Shown here piece after piece: positions 1 through 9,168 of a DNA stretch of 64,000 bases. A program made the position numbers and the translations under genes. The number at the start of each line of letters is the position of its first letter. The first letter of the stretch is position 1. The stretch lies in contig DBFL01000061.1 of the NCBI GenBank assembly GCA_002294285.1, positions 9,955 through 73,954 of the forward strand. The letters run 5' to 3'. This stretch comes from Candidatus Neomicrothrix sp. UBA881 (lineage in GTDB: Bacteria > Actinomycetota > Acidimicrobiia > Acidimicrobiales > MedAcidi-G1). Below the pieces are notes generated by a model that saw only the letters and a list, made by a program, of their open reading frames with translations, searched no databases and had not been told where the DNA came from.

Positions 1-643
1 CTAATCGTCCCTGCATTACTCGAACCGAAGAAACTACACCACGGTATTGATCAAAATGACTGTCAAAAACAAGCGCTTGGAGAGGTGAATTGTCATCTGT
101 CGCAGGAGATGGAGTCCTTTCCACAACAGCATCGAGCAACTGTGGGACTCCCTCACCTGTTTTTGCACTGATCCTAAATACATCATCTGCAGGTATTCCT
201 AGTGCTTTTTCGATTTCCTCTGCGTATCGGTCAGGTTCAGCCGCGGGTAGATCTATCTTGTTCAGTACCGCAACTATTTCCAAGTCATGTTCAAGTGCCT
301 GGTAACAGTTAGCAAGGGTCTGTGCTTCGATGCCCTGTGCAGCGTCGACAACTAGTATCACACCTTCACAAGCTGCCAAAGAACGACTCACTTCATAACC
401 GAAGTCAACGTGACCGGGTGTATCTATGAGGTTTATTACGGAGTTATTCCAATCAAGCCTGACGCTTTGAAGTTTTATTGTGATGCCTCTCTCGCGCTCC
501 AGGTCCATTGAGTCGAGATATTGGGCTCTCATATTCCGTTCGTCAACTGCGCCGCATAGTTCCAGCATCCGATCAGCTAACGTGGACTTGCCGTGATCTA
601 TGTGGGCGATGATCGAAGTGTTGCAGATCTTTTTATTACTCAT
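1..643 (-). CDS. lepA: Elongation factor 4 (LepA), N-terminal part, cut by window edge
   Basis: This is the N-terminal 214 residues of the ribosome back-translocase GTPase EF-4; the gene runs off the left edge. Reading leftwards from the ATG at 643, the G1 motif AHIDHGKST (about residues 13-21), the switch region with ERERGIT, the G3 motif [14 protein letters not shown] and the G4 motif NKID are all in order. [12 protein letters not shown] is characteristic of LepA rather than EF-G or EF-Tu. It diverges from rpsT, and lepA next to rpsT and holA is a common bacterial arrangement. The C-terminal domains cannot be judged. Confidence 0.95.
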   Translation of the reverse strand, partial: MSNKKICNTSIIAHIDHGKSTLADRMLELCGAVDERNMRAQYLDSMDLERERGITIKLQSVRLDWNNSVINLIDTPGHVDFGYEVSRSLAACEGVILVVDAAQGIEAQTLANCYQALEHDLEIVAVLNKIDLPAAEPDRYAEEIEKALGIPADDVFRISAKTGEGVPQLLDAVVERTPSPATDDNSPLQALVFDSHFDQYRGVVSSVRVMQGRL

Positions 644-706
644 CCCTGCCGACCGTACATTCTCGAGAACAATATTACTTGAATTAAATTAGATTCTTTA
701 CTTTCT

Positions 707-712
707 TATAAT
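707..712 (+). promoter_or_regulatory. Probable -10 box of the rpsT promoter
   Basis: A perfect TATAAT lies about 60 bases upstream of the rpsT start in the AT-rich divergent region between lepA and rpsT. A good -35 at the usual distance is not evident: TTGAAT at 679 is about 22 bases away. The call rests on the -10 alone. Confidence 0.45.
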
Positions 713-772
713 GCCAGTATTTAAGTTAACACGCTAGGATTGATTGCTGCTGAAAGAAAAGGTTGTATTCCC

Positions 773-1015
773 GTGGCAAATATCAAGAGTCAGATTAAAC
801 GAAACCGTCAAAATGAAGTTAGACGCGTACGTAACCGTTCTGTTCGCTCCGAGATGCGTACTCTTCTAAAGGCAGCTAAAGAATCCGGTTCATCAGAAGA
901 CACTGTTGCTGCCATCAAGAAGATAGATAAAGCTGCCGCTAAAGGTGTTATACACGCAAATAAAGCGTCCCGCGAGAAGGCCAGACTTCAGAAAAATTTA
1001 AATAACAATAGCTAG
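773..1015 (+). CDS. rpsT: 30S ribosomal protein S20
   Basis: Small, very basic 80-residue protein that binds 16S rRNA in the small subunit. It begins VANIKSQIKRNRQNE (GTG start), the usual S20 opening, and is rich in Lys/Arg/Ala with the family's helical pattern ending in an Asn-rich tail. The frame stays open upstream to a TTG at 740, but the S20 family begins at ANIKSQ and an AAAGG ribosome binding site sits about ten bases before the GTG at 773, so I chose that start. It converges with holA, with only three bases between the stop codons. Confidence 0.93.
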   Translation: MANIKSQIKRNRQNEVRRVRNRSVRSEMRTLLKAAKESGSSEDTVAAIKKIDKAAAKGVIHANKASREKARLQKNLNNNS

Positions 1016-1018
1016 CCT

Positions 1019-2029
1019 TTATCGCATTGCTGCCAATCGCGCCACCAGAACTTCAACAACCAGTTCAGGCGGCCACCCCTTTTTACCTTTCAAATCAAGA
1101 TCAGCTTCTGCTATAAGTCGTATCGCTCTGAAAGTATTATTTTTTCCTAATTTCCTAGACACAGAGAGAATTTTTTTAGCTGGGAAAGCATTAATTGAAA
1201 GTGTCTCTGCTACCGCTTTCTCATCCTCTAACCCGGAACCTTCAAGTCTTAGCATTTTTTCATAGTGGGAGTGCAACAAGGCTAGAACGCCTAAAGGATG
1301 CCTGCCGTCTGTTCCGAGCATCCGTTTAAGAACATCTAAGGCATCTCTGATATTTCCTGAGTCGATCGAGTCTGTTAGGTCCCATGGCATCACTGACCCA
1401 GCTGCTCCAAGGTAAGGTTCAATATCTTCAACCTCTAAAGTTGCAGCACTTTCATAGACAGAGGATAAAACTTCTAAAAGCGAGATGACTCTTGTACGGT
1501 CTTCGCCAAAGTGGTCCGTTATACGTTTTCGAGCCTGTCCGGTTAAATTCACAGACGTGGCACTAAGTTCCTCTAAAAGCCATTTTTCAGCCTGTTTCCC
1601 TCGTCCCGTTGTTAGTTTTTCGAAAACACCTCCAGATTGTTCAATTGCTTCAAGAAGATTTTTTGGTACTGGCGGCAACCTCTGCTGTTGGGGAATACTG
1701 CCTTTCTCCCAGACAAGTATCAGAGATGTCGTATCCATGGGTGAGTGCAGATATTCGACTAATGGCTCCAAGTCGTCTTTTTTGCTAAATCGCCCCATAT
1801 GACGCGCTACCACTACCCTGCCGTTAGTTAAAAAAGGTGCTGTTTGGACTGCATCGATTAATTTACTTATATGGAACTCTTCTGCGAGACGGTAATTTTC
1901 TTCTGTTAGCTCCTCCAATGCAAATGCCTTATCTTGTCCCTCTAAAGCTTTTTCTACATGAGAATTCAACGATCTTGAAATCAGCACACCGTCATCGCCG
2001 GATATGAGAACAACTGGAACTTTACTCAT
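1019..2029 (-). CDS. holA: DNA polymerase III subunit delta
   Basis: A 336-residue clamp-loader subunit that opens the beta sliding clamp. The length, the N-terminal VVLISGDDGVLISR segment (family pattern: yl.G.d..li), the central hydrophobic helices (PFLTNGRVVVARHMGRF) and the C-terminal LIAEADLDLKGKKG match the HolA family, whose last segment regularly has AD..lKg. As usual for delta there is no working P-loop. It lies beside rpsT, the standard holA neighbour, and starts 11 bases after the stop of the monooxygenase gene on the same strand. Confidence 0.88.
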   Translation of the reverse strand: MSKVPVVLISGDDGVLISRSLNSHVEKALEGQDKAFALEELTEENYRLAEEFHISKLIDAVQTAPFLTNGRVVVARHMGRFSKKDDLEPLVEYLHSPMDTTSLILVWEKGSIPQQQRLPPVPKNLLEAIEQSGGVFEKLTTGRGKQAEKWLLEELSATSVNLTGQARKRITDHFGEDRTRVISLLEVLSSVYESAATLEVEDIEPYLGAAGSVMPWDLTDSIDSGNIRDALDVLKRMLGTDGRHPLGVLALLHSHYEKMLRLEGSGLEDEKAVAETLSINAFPAKKILSVSRKLGKNNTFRAIRLIAEADLDLKGKKGWPPELVVEVLVARLAAMR

Positions 2030-2040
2030 TCCTCATCTAC

Positions 2041-3519
2041 TCATCTTTCAATTTTCGCAAACTCCATAACGCCATCTTCAATTGGGGTGTTACGTGAAAG
2101 CATTTTCTTGTCTTTGTAGAAATCCTGGGTGTTCAACCAGGGTTCGCGGTCACCTTGTTTAGGCATCTCCGACATAGACCTTTTCATGTAACCGGAAGAA
2201 AAACCTTCTATCCAGTCTCTTTGCGGCATGTCCATATCGCTTTCTCGTAGTCGCGGAGTGGCTTTTTGTGTTCCTGTTTTTCTCATATGGTTTAAGACTC
2301 GACATGCATAGGAACTGTTTATGTCTGCCCTCAAAGTCCAAGAGGCATTTATGTAGCCGAAAGTAGAAATCAAATTAGGCACATCCGAGTATGCGAGACC
2401 TTTGTATATCCAGGTCTGTGAAAAATCAACAGGTGTACCATCTATTTTAAAATCCACTTCACCTAATGTCACGAGGTTCAGACCTGTTGCAGTGACAATA
2501 ATGTCAGCTTCTAATTCTTCACCTGTTTCTAGCAGGATTCCATTTTGGGTGAACCGTTGAATAGTTTCGGTAACTACTGAGACTTTTCCTTTCCGAATTG
2601 ATTTGAATAAATCACCATTTGGCACTAAACAAAGACGTTCATCCCAAGGGTTGTAGGAAGGCGTGAAGTGGCGTTTGATGTCAAATTCTGAACCTAAAGC
2701 CATTCGAACCCCTTCAAGAAGCTTCTCTTTTACTTTTTCAGGGTCCTTTCGGGTCATTTTATATATGTAATTTTGGCCGAAAATGTTTTTCTTTCTTGTC
2801 AGATAGTAGGCGATTCTTTCAGGAAGTATCTTTCGTAGAAAAGCAGCGAAAGGGTCATGATCAGGACGCGCTACTACATAGGTAGGTGACCTTTGGAGCA
2901 TTACTACATGACTTGCTTTTTCAGCTATTGCTGGCACCAGAGTTACCGCAGTCGCTCCTGAACCTATAACTACAACTTTTTTATCTGAATAGTCAAGCTC
3001 CTCTGGCCATTCCTGAGGGTGAACTATCTTTCCCGGATATTTTTCCATCCCTTCAAAGGAAGGGGTGTATCCGGATTTGTAGCTGTAATAACCTGAGCAC
3101 ATTAGGAGAAAATTGGATGTGAAATCGGTCGTCTCTCCAGTTTCTCTATTGGTTACTTTCAACGTCCAGCGGGCTTTTTCGTTTGACCAGTCGGCTGAAG
3201 ATACAAGGTGATTGAACTTTATTTTCTCTTTTATCCCGAACTCGCTTACTGTCTCTTCTAAATAGTCAAGAATGGCGGGGCCATCAGCGATTGATTTAGC
3301 TGCTTTCCATGGCTTGAAGCTAAAACCTAATGTATGCATATCACTGTCTGAGCGAATTCCCGGATAACGGAACAAATCCCAGGTTCCTCCTAAATTTGGT
3401 CTACCTTCGAGTAGCACAAAAGACCTGTCTGGACATTCTTTTTGAAGACGGTAAGCGGATCCAATACCTGAAATACCTGCACCTACGACTATGACGTCAA
3501 AAAAGTTTTCTTCTGTCAT
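2041..3519 (-). CDS. Flavin-containing (Baeyer-Villiger type) monooxygenase
   Basis: A 492-residue FAD/NADPH monooxygenase expected to insert oxygen into ketones or hydroxylate lipophilic substrates. Visible signatures are the FAD-binding GAGISG at residues 13-18, a Baeyer-Villiger fingerprint variant Y-P-G-K-I-V-H-P-Q-E-W (family F-x-G-x-x-x-H-x-x-x-W) near residue 165, and the NADPH-binding VVVIGSGATA shortly after. EthA-like actinobacterial enzymes have this size and layout. The SDR at 3565 is on the same strand 45 bases upstream, so the two may be co-transcribed and act on one substrate. The substrate cannot be read from sequence. Confidence 0.85.
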   Translation of the reverse strand: MTEENFFDVIVVGAGISGIGSAYRLQKECPDRSFVLLEGRPNLGGTWDLFRYPGIRSDSDMHTLGFSFKPWKAAKSIADGPAILDYLEETVSEFGIKEKIKFNHLVSSADWSNEKARWTLKVTNRETGETTDFTSNFLLMCSGYYSYKSGYTPSFEGMEKYPGKIVHPQEWPEELDYSDKKVVVIGSGATAVTLVPAIAEKASHVVMLQRSPTYVVARPDHDPFAAFLRKILPERIAYYLTRKKNIFGQNYIYKMTRKDPEKVKEKLLEGVRMALGSEFDIKRHFTPSYNPWDERLCLVPNGDLFKSIRKGKVSVVTETIQRFTQNGILLETGEELEADIIVTATGLNLVTLGEVDFKIDGTPVDFSQTWIYKGLAYSDVPNLISTFGYINASWTLRADINSSYACRVLNHMRKTGTQKATPRLRESDMDMPQRDWIEGFSSGYMKRSMSEMPKQGDREPWLNTQDFYKDKKMLSRNTPIEDGVMEFAKIER

Positions 3520-3564
3520 CTCTCTCTCAGTTGTTCTTACTAGTAGTCAGTTTAGATGCTGTAT

Positions 3565-4332
3565 TCATCTCATAATCCCACCGCCGTCAATTACTATCGA
3601 TTGTCCGTTTATCTTCATAGAAGATTGTGAGCAAAGCCAAACAACATTGTCAGCTATCTGTTCAGGTTTTATCAAGGCTGCGTCAGGAGAAATCCTCTGT
3701 AGGGTTCGTTTAGCCCGTTCCGTGAGTTCCCCATTATCTTCTTTTATCATCGGCGTGTCTACCAGACCCGGACAAATAGCATTACAACGAATTCCCAAGT
3801 GTCCATATTCTGCCGCTACTGATTTAGTTATTCCGATAACACCATGCTTTGCTGCCGTGTAGTGGGCTTGACCGGGAGCTGGCACTATCCCAGCCCCAGA
3901 GGAAGTGTTGACTATTGTTCCTCCGTAATTAGACCCAAGCATGTGCGTAATTTCATATTTCATGCATATGTAAATTGAAGTCAGGTTGGTTTCTATCATC
4001 TGATTCCAGTCCTTCATCTCGAGCTCATGCAACTTGCTACTCGGATGATTAATACCCGCGTTGTTAAAAGCAATGTCGAGCCTTCCAATACTAGAGATAA
4101 TTTCACTTAACGCTGATTCGACTTCTTCTTCTTTAGTTACATCAGCACAATAAACTGAAAAATCAACTTTCATTCCTTCGAGAATTTTTGAAGTAGAAAT
4201 AAGTTTCTCGTTATCTACGTCAATTAGAGCAACATGTGAAATTCCTTCTTTTGCAAAAGCTTCTGCTGTTGCCTGCCCAATTCCACTCCCCGCTCCAGTG
4301 ACTAAGGCGGTTTTTCCTTCGAGCATTTTCAT
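3565..4332 (-). CDS. SDR family NAD(P)-dependent oxidoreductase
   Basis: A 255-residue classical short-chain dehydrogenase/reductase. The cofactor motif TGAGSGIG lies at residues 12-19, an acidic residue after the second strand (ALIDVDNE) favours NAD(H), NNAG is near residue 90, and the catalytic Ser (NTSSGAG) and Y-x-x-x-K (HYTAAKHG) follow, ending with the common IDGG segment. It probably oxidises a hydroxy-acyl or alcohol intermediate in the catabolic block. It diverges from the gene at 4451. An internal ATG two codons in (MLEGKTALVTG) is an equally good start. Confidence 0.88.
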   Translation of the reverse strand: MKMLEGKTALVTGAGSGIGQATAEAFAKEGISHVALIDVDNEKLISTSKILEGMKVDFSVYCADVTKEEEVESALSEIISSIGRLDIAFNNAGINHPSSKLHELEMKDWNQMIETNLTSIYICMKYEITHMLGSNYGGTIVNTSSGAGIVPAPGQAHYTAAKHGVIGITKSVAAEYGHLGIRCNAICPGLVDTPMIKEDNGELTERAKRTLQRISPDAALIKPEQIADNVVWLCSQSSMKINGQSIVIDGGGIMR

Positions 4333-4450
4333 TCATTTCCCTTTCTCGTTTAACAATCCGGGATCTCTGAATCATTTTTGCATTGAAATATGTAGGATGC
4401 GAATCGACAGAAAACACCTTTTTATACCAACGGATTTTAATGGAGGATTT

Positions 4451-5551
4451 ATGACAGTCTCGTCTTGGGATGACTATCCGGTTCACCAGTCGGCTCATTT
4501 CATCTCTCATCCTGCTACAAGTGACAGAAATTTCTATGATCGTTACTATTTCAATCTTCATTCGTGTTCTAATGAGCTGTTCGCGATCTTCGGACTTGGT
4601 CAGTATCCCAATCTGGGTGTAACAGATGCATTTATAGATGTACGACACAAAGAGAAGCAGCACATTGTCAGATCTTCGACTGAGCTCCTTGATCGTTCTG
4701 AAATAAAAGTTGGTCCTATATCTATAGAGGTGATTGAACCTCTTGAAAAGTTACGAGTACGATGTGAACCCAGTGACCACTCAGTTTCAATGGATGTAAC
4801 CTGGGAAGCTTCTATGCGCGCACACGCTGAACCCAATCAGTACATAAGAAACAAAGGACGAGTCGTCTTCGACACACAGCGTTTTGCTCAAAATGGCAGA
4901 TGGACCGGCGAAATAACAGTCGATGGGCAAAGGTACGAAGTTTCTTCTGACACTTGGTGGGGAGCACGTGATCGCTCTTGGGGAATCCGACCAGTAGGTG
5001 AACCAGAAGGTGACGGCATACGTCAGGGTACGAATGTGATGAGCGGGATGTGGAATTACTTTCCCATGCAGTTCGAAGACCATTCGATTCTCTACATGTG
5101 CCACGAACAAGAAGATGGAACTCGGCTTCTGGAAGAAGCTGTACGAATTTGGCACGATAGCAATGAGACTGAATGGCTTGGACGACCTGAGTGGGAACAC
5201 GAGATGATCTCAGGTACACGTTTACTTGAAAGATCAAAAATTTCTTTTAATGAGGCTCCCGGATCTTCTTTCGAGATTGAATGTGAATCTCTTTTACCAA
5301 ACTGGGTTTCGATCGGAACCGGCTATGGCATTGATTCAGACTGGCGACACGGAATGCACCAAGGCAAAGACGTGGTACAAGGTTTAATACTTGATGTTGA
5401 TGAAATAAAAGGTCTAGCTCAATACGGCATCGTAGACCACGTTGGACGCTTTTCATACGAAGGAAACGTTGGATATGGTCTTTATGAACATGGTTTTTTC
5501 GGACCTTTTATGCCCATGGGGTTAGAAGATAGGGGCTCTTTAGCTCCTTAA
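4451..5551 (+). CDS. Hypothetical protein, lipocalin-like (DUF7064/CrtC-AttH type) fold suspected
   Basis: A 366-residue protein with no catalytic motif I can name. It is rich in Trp, Tyr, His and acidic residues, with repeated beta-strand patterns and a GARDRSWGIRPVG segment near residue 175. That segment recalls actinobacterial proteins with tandem lipocalin-like barrels related to CrtC/AttH, often found beside acyl-CoA dehydrogenases. I chose the ATG at 4451 because TGGAGGA precedes it by five bases and the protein then begins MTVSSWDDYPVHQ; the frame is open to 4298 but overlaps the divergent SDR. It heads a co-directional run with three acyl-CoA dehydrogenases. A lipid-handling role is inference. 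Confidence 0.6.
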   Translation: MTVSSWDDYPVHQSAHFISHPATSDRNFYDRYYFNLHSCSNELFAIFGLGQYPNLGVTDAFIDVRHKEKQHIVRSSTELLDRSEIKVGPISIEVIEPLEKLRVRCEPSDHSVSMDVTWEASMRAHAEPNQYIRNKGRVVFDTQRFAQNGRWTGEITVDGQRYEVSSDTWWGARDRSWGIRPVGEPEGDGIRQGTNVMSGMWNYFPMQFEDHSILYMCHEQEDGTRLLEEAVRIWHDSNETEWLGRPEWEHEMISGTRLLERSKISFNEAPGSSFEIECESLLPNWVSIGTGYGIDSDWRHGMHQGKDVVQGLILDVDEIKGLAQYGIVDHVGRFSYEGNVGYGLYEHGFFGPFMPMGLEDRGSLAP

Positions 5552-5617
5552 TGGGGAAAGTCAAATACTTTTGCCCAGCAATTGCACTTGAGGGGCAAGT
5601 GGAACTATTTTCATTCA

Positions 5618-6847
5618 ATGCCTGAAGACACCAAAATAGCCGATATTTCAACTGAGGATGAACAGTCTTTCAGAGAGAAGGTATTAGATTTTCTTGAGAA
5701 AAACTGTGATCGAGTCGGTGAATCCGAATCAAGTTTGGAAGATGACCCTGAGCGCGTTGCTGAATGCAGAAACTTTCAACAAAAACTGTTTGATGGAGGA
5801 TTAGCGGCCCTAAGTTACTCAGAGAAATTTGGTGGTGCTGGACTAACCAAGAAGCATCAAGAGATTTTCGATCAAGTTGCTAGGGACTGGCGGCTCCCCA
5901 ATGGGCCTTTGTACATATCACATGGCATGTGTCTACCCATGTTGGATCAGTACGGAACAGAAGACCAGAAAAACACCTACATGCAAGATTGCATTTCTGG
6001 AAAGACAATATGGTGTCAGTTGTTCTCTGAACCAGGTGCCGGCTCAGATGTTGCCGGTCTGTCAACGCGAGCAAACCAAGATGGAGATGAATGGGTTATT
6101 TCAGGGCAAAAAGTTTGGACCTCTGGTGCTCACTATGCCGATTTAGGTCTGGTTGTCGCTAGAACAGATCCTTCTCTACCGAAACATCAAGGACTTTCTA
6201 TGTTCATAGTCGATTTAACTGACCCAAGCGTAGAAGTTAGACCGTTACGTCAAATTTCTGGAGGAAGTGGCTTCAACGAGGTGTTTTTCAATGAAACTAG
6301 AATCCCCTTGGATCATCTGCTTGGTGATCTTAATCAAGGTTGGAATCTGGCGGTTTCAATGCTTATGTTTGAGCGTGTTTCAATAGGAGCAGGCGGTGGC
6401 TCTTTAACTGCTGATCGGAGTCCGGCTCTGATCGAATTAGCGAGAAATATGAATAAAAACTCCGATCCTAATATCAGGCAAATACTCTCTGATCTTTGGA
6501 TTCGCGAGAAAATCCGACGATTCATCGGACAGCGTGTTCGTGACTCTGTTGCAGCGGGACGTATTCCTGGGCCTGAAGGTTCAATTGCTAAACTAAACGG
6601 CTCTATTCTGGCACGTGTTTTCAGAGACGCCTCAATGCAAATAGTCGGTACTGCCGGTCAGGCTTGGGAAATCGAAGATGAGGATGCTGAAAAGTGGGCT
6701 GTTGGATGCCTGGCTGCTTCAGGAGTAAGCATTGCAGGAGGAACAGATGAAGTGCAACGAAATATTATTGGAGAAAGAGTCCTTGGCCTGCCGAAAGAAC
6801 CGGACCCATTCAAGGGTGCTTCTTGGGATTCTGTCCCGCGAAATTGA
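5618..6847 (+). CDS. Acyl-CoA dehydrogenase
   Basis: A 409-residue FAD enzyme for alpha,beta-dehydrogenation of acyl-CoA. The hallmark FAD and substrate segments are present: QLFSEPGAGSD, VWTSGAHYADLGLVVARTD, the middle beta domain, and the C-terminal GGTDEVQRNIIGERVLGLPKEP. I used the ATG at 5618 (MPEDTKIADIS) rather than the TTG at 5582, whose extra dozen residues do not look like family sequence. It is the first of three co-directional dehydrogenases, 66 bases after the hypothetical gene. It is complete, unlike the shorter third paralogue, and may act alone. Confidence 0.88.
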   Translation: MPEDTKIADISTEDEQSFREKVLDFLEKNCDRVGESESSLEDDPERVAECRNFQQKLFDGGLAALSYSEKFGGAGLTKKHQEIFDQVARDWRLPNGPLYISHGMCLPMLDQYGTEDQKNTYMQDCISGKTIWCQLFSEPGAGSDVAGLSTRANQDGDEWVISGQKVWTSGAHYADLGLVVARTDPSLPKHQGLSMFIVDLTDPSVEVRPLRQISGGSGFNEVFFNETRIPLDHLLGDLNQGWNLAVSMLMFERVSIGAGGGSLTADRSPALIELARNMNKNSDPNIRQILSDLWIREKIRRFIGQRVRDSVAAGRIPGPEGSIAKLNGSILARVFRDASMQIVGTAGQAWEIEDEDAEKWAVGCLAASGVSIAGGTDEVQRNIIGERVLGLPKEPDPFKGASWDSVPRN

Positions 6848-6890
6848 CTTTTCATTGCATACTTAAGTGCGATCAATTTGAAAGGTCCGC

Positions 6891-8075
6891 ATGTTTATTG
6901 ACTTAACTGAAGAACAAGAGTCCCTTCGCAAAGAGCTCGAGTCCTATTTCAATGACTTGATGACGCCAGAAGTACGAGAGCAGGTCAAAAGCGCTGATTT
7001 CGCTGAGAACAAACCTTACAAAGAACTAATTAAAAAGATAGGCAAAGATGGTTGGCTCGGTGTCGGCTGGCCTGTTGAGCATGGCGGCAAAGGCTTTACT
7101 CCTATTGAGCAATATATTTTTTTCAACGAGTCGCAAGCTGCATGGTGTCCTATACCTTTTCTCACAACCAACACAGTTGGCCCCACCATCAGAGAGTTTG
7201 GCACTGATGAACAAAAAGATTTTTTCCTAAAAAAGGTTCTTGCAGGGGAAGTTCATTTCTCGATTGGATACTCAGAGCCGGAAGCTGGAACTGATCTTGC
7301 ATCTTTGAAAACGAGAGCTGTCAGAGATGGGGATGACTGGGTTATCAATGGTCAAAAGTTGTATACAAGTCTGGCTTACAACGCAGATTACATCTGGCTT
7401 GCTGCTCGAACTGATACAGAAGCTCCGGGACATAAAGGAATAACTCTTTTCATCGTTGATACTAAGGATCCTGGATTCTCTATACAGCCCTTTGAAACTT
7501 TCGGAGCTGCCGATACAACTGCGACATTTTATGACGAAGTGAGGGTTCCAGACAGTATGCGAATCGGAGAGGTGAATGGAGGTTGGAATCTGATTACCAG
7601 CCAACTCAACCATGAGAGGGTTTCTTTATTCGCAGCGGGACGCATGGTGAGACTGGTCAGAGATGCCGTGGAGTGGGCTACAAACAATATTTTGCCTGAT
7701 GGCAGAAGAGTGATAGACCAGGAATGGGTTCAAGTGAAACTTGCGGAATGTCGTTCTCTCGTTCGATATCTTGATCTTCTAAATTGGGAAGTTGCCTATG
7801 CCAATACGAATGGAAAAATGAGCCCTGCCGATGCATCTGCAATCAAGGTTCACGGTTCCGAATCTATGCATCGTATTTACACTCAGTTGACTGAAGTAAT
7901 CGGTGCAACTGGCCATCTGATAGAAGGTGACTCGGGATCTGATCTGGCATCACAAATAGAGAATGGTTATCGCTCGGTCTGGGTTTTGACTTTTGGTGGT
8001 GGAACGAATGAAATTCAAAGAGACATTATTGGTATGGCTGGACTTGGGTTACCACGAGAGAAACGGCGTAGGTGA
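6891..8075 (+). CDS. Acyl-CoA dehydrogenase (possible alpha partner of a heteromer)
   Basis: A 394-residue acyl-CoA dehydrogenase opening MFIDLTEEQESLRKEL. It has the FAD-binding IGYSEPEAGTDLASLKT, the LYTSLAYNADYIWLAARTD strand and the C-terminal FGGGTNEIQRDIIGMAGLGLPRE. It ends nine bases before the start of the 359-residue dehydrogenase at 8085. Actinobacterial steroid degraders use adjacent long/short pairs of this kind as alpha2-beta2 heterotetramers (for example FadE28-FadE29), and the size asymmetry fits that; the pairing is inference. A GAAAGG ribosome binding site precedes the ATG. Confidence 0.88.
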   Translation: MFIDLTEEQESLRKELESYFNDLMTPEVREQVKSADFAENKPYKELIKKIGKDGWLGVGWPVEHGGKGFTPIEQYIFFNESQAAWCPIPFLTTNTVGPTIREFGTDEQKDFFLKKVLAGEVHFSIGYSEPEAGTDLASLKTRAVRDGDDWVINGQKLYTSLAYNADYIWLAARTDTEAPGHKGITLFIVDTKDPGFSIQPFETFGAADTTATFYDEVRVPDSMRIGEVNGGWNLITSQLNHERVSLFAAGRMVRLVRDAVEWATNNILPDGRRVIDQEWVQVKLAECRSLVRYLDLLNWEVAYANTNGKMSPADASAIKVHGSESMHRIYTQLTEVIGATGHLIEGDSGSDLASQIENGYRSVWVLTFGGGTNEIQRDIIGMAGLGLPREKRRR

Positions 8076-8084
8076 GGTTTATTT

Positions 8085-9164
8085 ATGAATTTTGACCTTT
8101 CTGAAGAACACAACGAAATTACTGATTTGGCTACAAAAATCCTAGATGATCATGTCACGATGGAAAATTTGAAAGAGGTAGAAGTATCCGGGGATTGGTT
8201 CGATCGTCCACTGTGGGAAAAGTTTGTTTCATCTGGACTTATCGGTGCAACTTTAAATGAAGATGTAGGAGGCGCTGGTTTAGACTTTCTCGCTCTAGTT
8301 TGCATACTACGCGCGCAAGGTCAATATGTGGCCCCGATTCCCCTTCTTCCTAACCTAGTATCTGCAATTACAGTCGATAAGTTTGGCTCTGAGGAACAAA
8401 GGAATTCATTACTGCCAGAAGTTGTAAATGGTTCCAAGCTTTTAACTTTTGCTTCTCAAGAATTTCTAAATGACAAGTTTATGGAACCCGCTGTTTCCTT
8501 TGAAAATGGTCTTGTAAATGGAAAGAAAACGGTCGTTGAACACGCTAACCATGCAGATTTTGTTTTAGTAACAGTATCGACAAACGATGGGCCGGCTATT
8601 TGCATTGTGGACCTTAAGGATGCCGGCATAAGCATGGATCCAACTAATTCAACTCGTGGTCAACAACTCTGGGAAATATCTTTTGCTGACACACCTGCCG
8701 AAAAACTTGCTGGACTTGAAGGCCTTTTATGGTTTTTTCAAGTTTCACTCATAGCTCTTTGTGCCACGCAGCTTGGAGTAACTGAGACAGCTCTCAAAAT
8801 GACCGCTTCTTATACTAGTGAAAGGCAACAGTTCGGTAGACCCTTAGCTACTTTTCAAGCTGTCACTCAACGCCTTGCTGATCAGTTTATAAATGTTGGA
8901 GGGATCCGACTTACAACCTTTTCTGCAGCTTGGCGTCTAGGTGCTGGTCTTGATGCTCTCGAAGATACCTATATTTCAAAGTGGTGGGCTTCGGAACGTG
9001 CTACAGAAATTGCCCATGCAACTCAGCATTGCCATGGAGGTATGGGAGTTTCGACAGACTATCCACTTCATAGATACACGCTGTGGAATAAACATATTAC
9101 GACGTCATTAGGAGCAGGGACTCAAATGCTGCGTTCTCTGGGGCTTCTTTTGGCCTCTAAGTAG
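8085..9164 (+). CDS. Acyl-CoA dehydrogenase, short form (possible beta partner)
   Basis: A 359-residue acyl-CoA dehydrogenase beginning MNFDLSEEHNEITDLA. The middle domain is reduced: the usual FSEPxAGSD stretch reads TFASQEFLNDK, so canonical FAD contacts are degenerate. The C-terminal helices are well kept (TASYTSERQQFGRPLATFQAVTQ and CHGGMGVSTDYPLHR). This agrees with the partner subunit of heteromeric dehydrogenases, where only some composite sites bind FAD. It is tightly coupled to the gene at 6891, with GAGG six or so bases before its ATG. Independent activity is doubtful. Confidence 0.82.
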   Translation: MNFDLSEEHNEITDLATKILDDHVTMENLKEVEVSGDWFDRPLWEKFVSSGLIGATLNEDVGGAGLDFLALVCILRAQGQYVAPIPLLPNLVSAITVDKFGSEEQRNSLLPEVVNGSKLLTFASQEFLNDKFMEPAVSFENGLVNGKKTVVEHANHADFVLVTVSTNDGPAICIVDLKDAGISMDPTNSTRGQQLWEISFADTPAEKLAGLEGLLWFFQVSLIALCATQLGVTETALKMTASYTSERQQFGRPLATFQAVTQRLADQFINVGGIRLTTFSAAWRLGAGLDALEDTYISKWWASERATEIAHATQHCHGGMGVSTDYPLHRYTLWNKHITTSLGAGTQMLRSLGLLLASK

Positions 9165-9168
9165 TTAG

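Noticed and set aside
4298-4450. Upstream extension of the gene at 4451
   Set aside because: It overlaps the divergent SDR gene, has no ribosome binding site, and the ATG at 4451 has a strong one.
4787-5237. Antisense frames within the 4451-5551 gene
   Set aside because: Cys- and Ser-rich translations without domain pattern; typical shadows of the sense gene.
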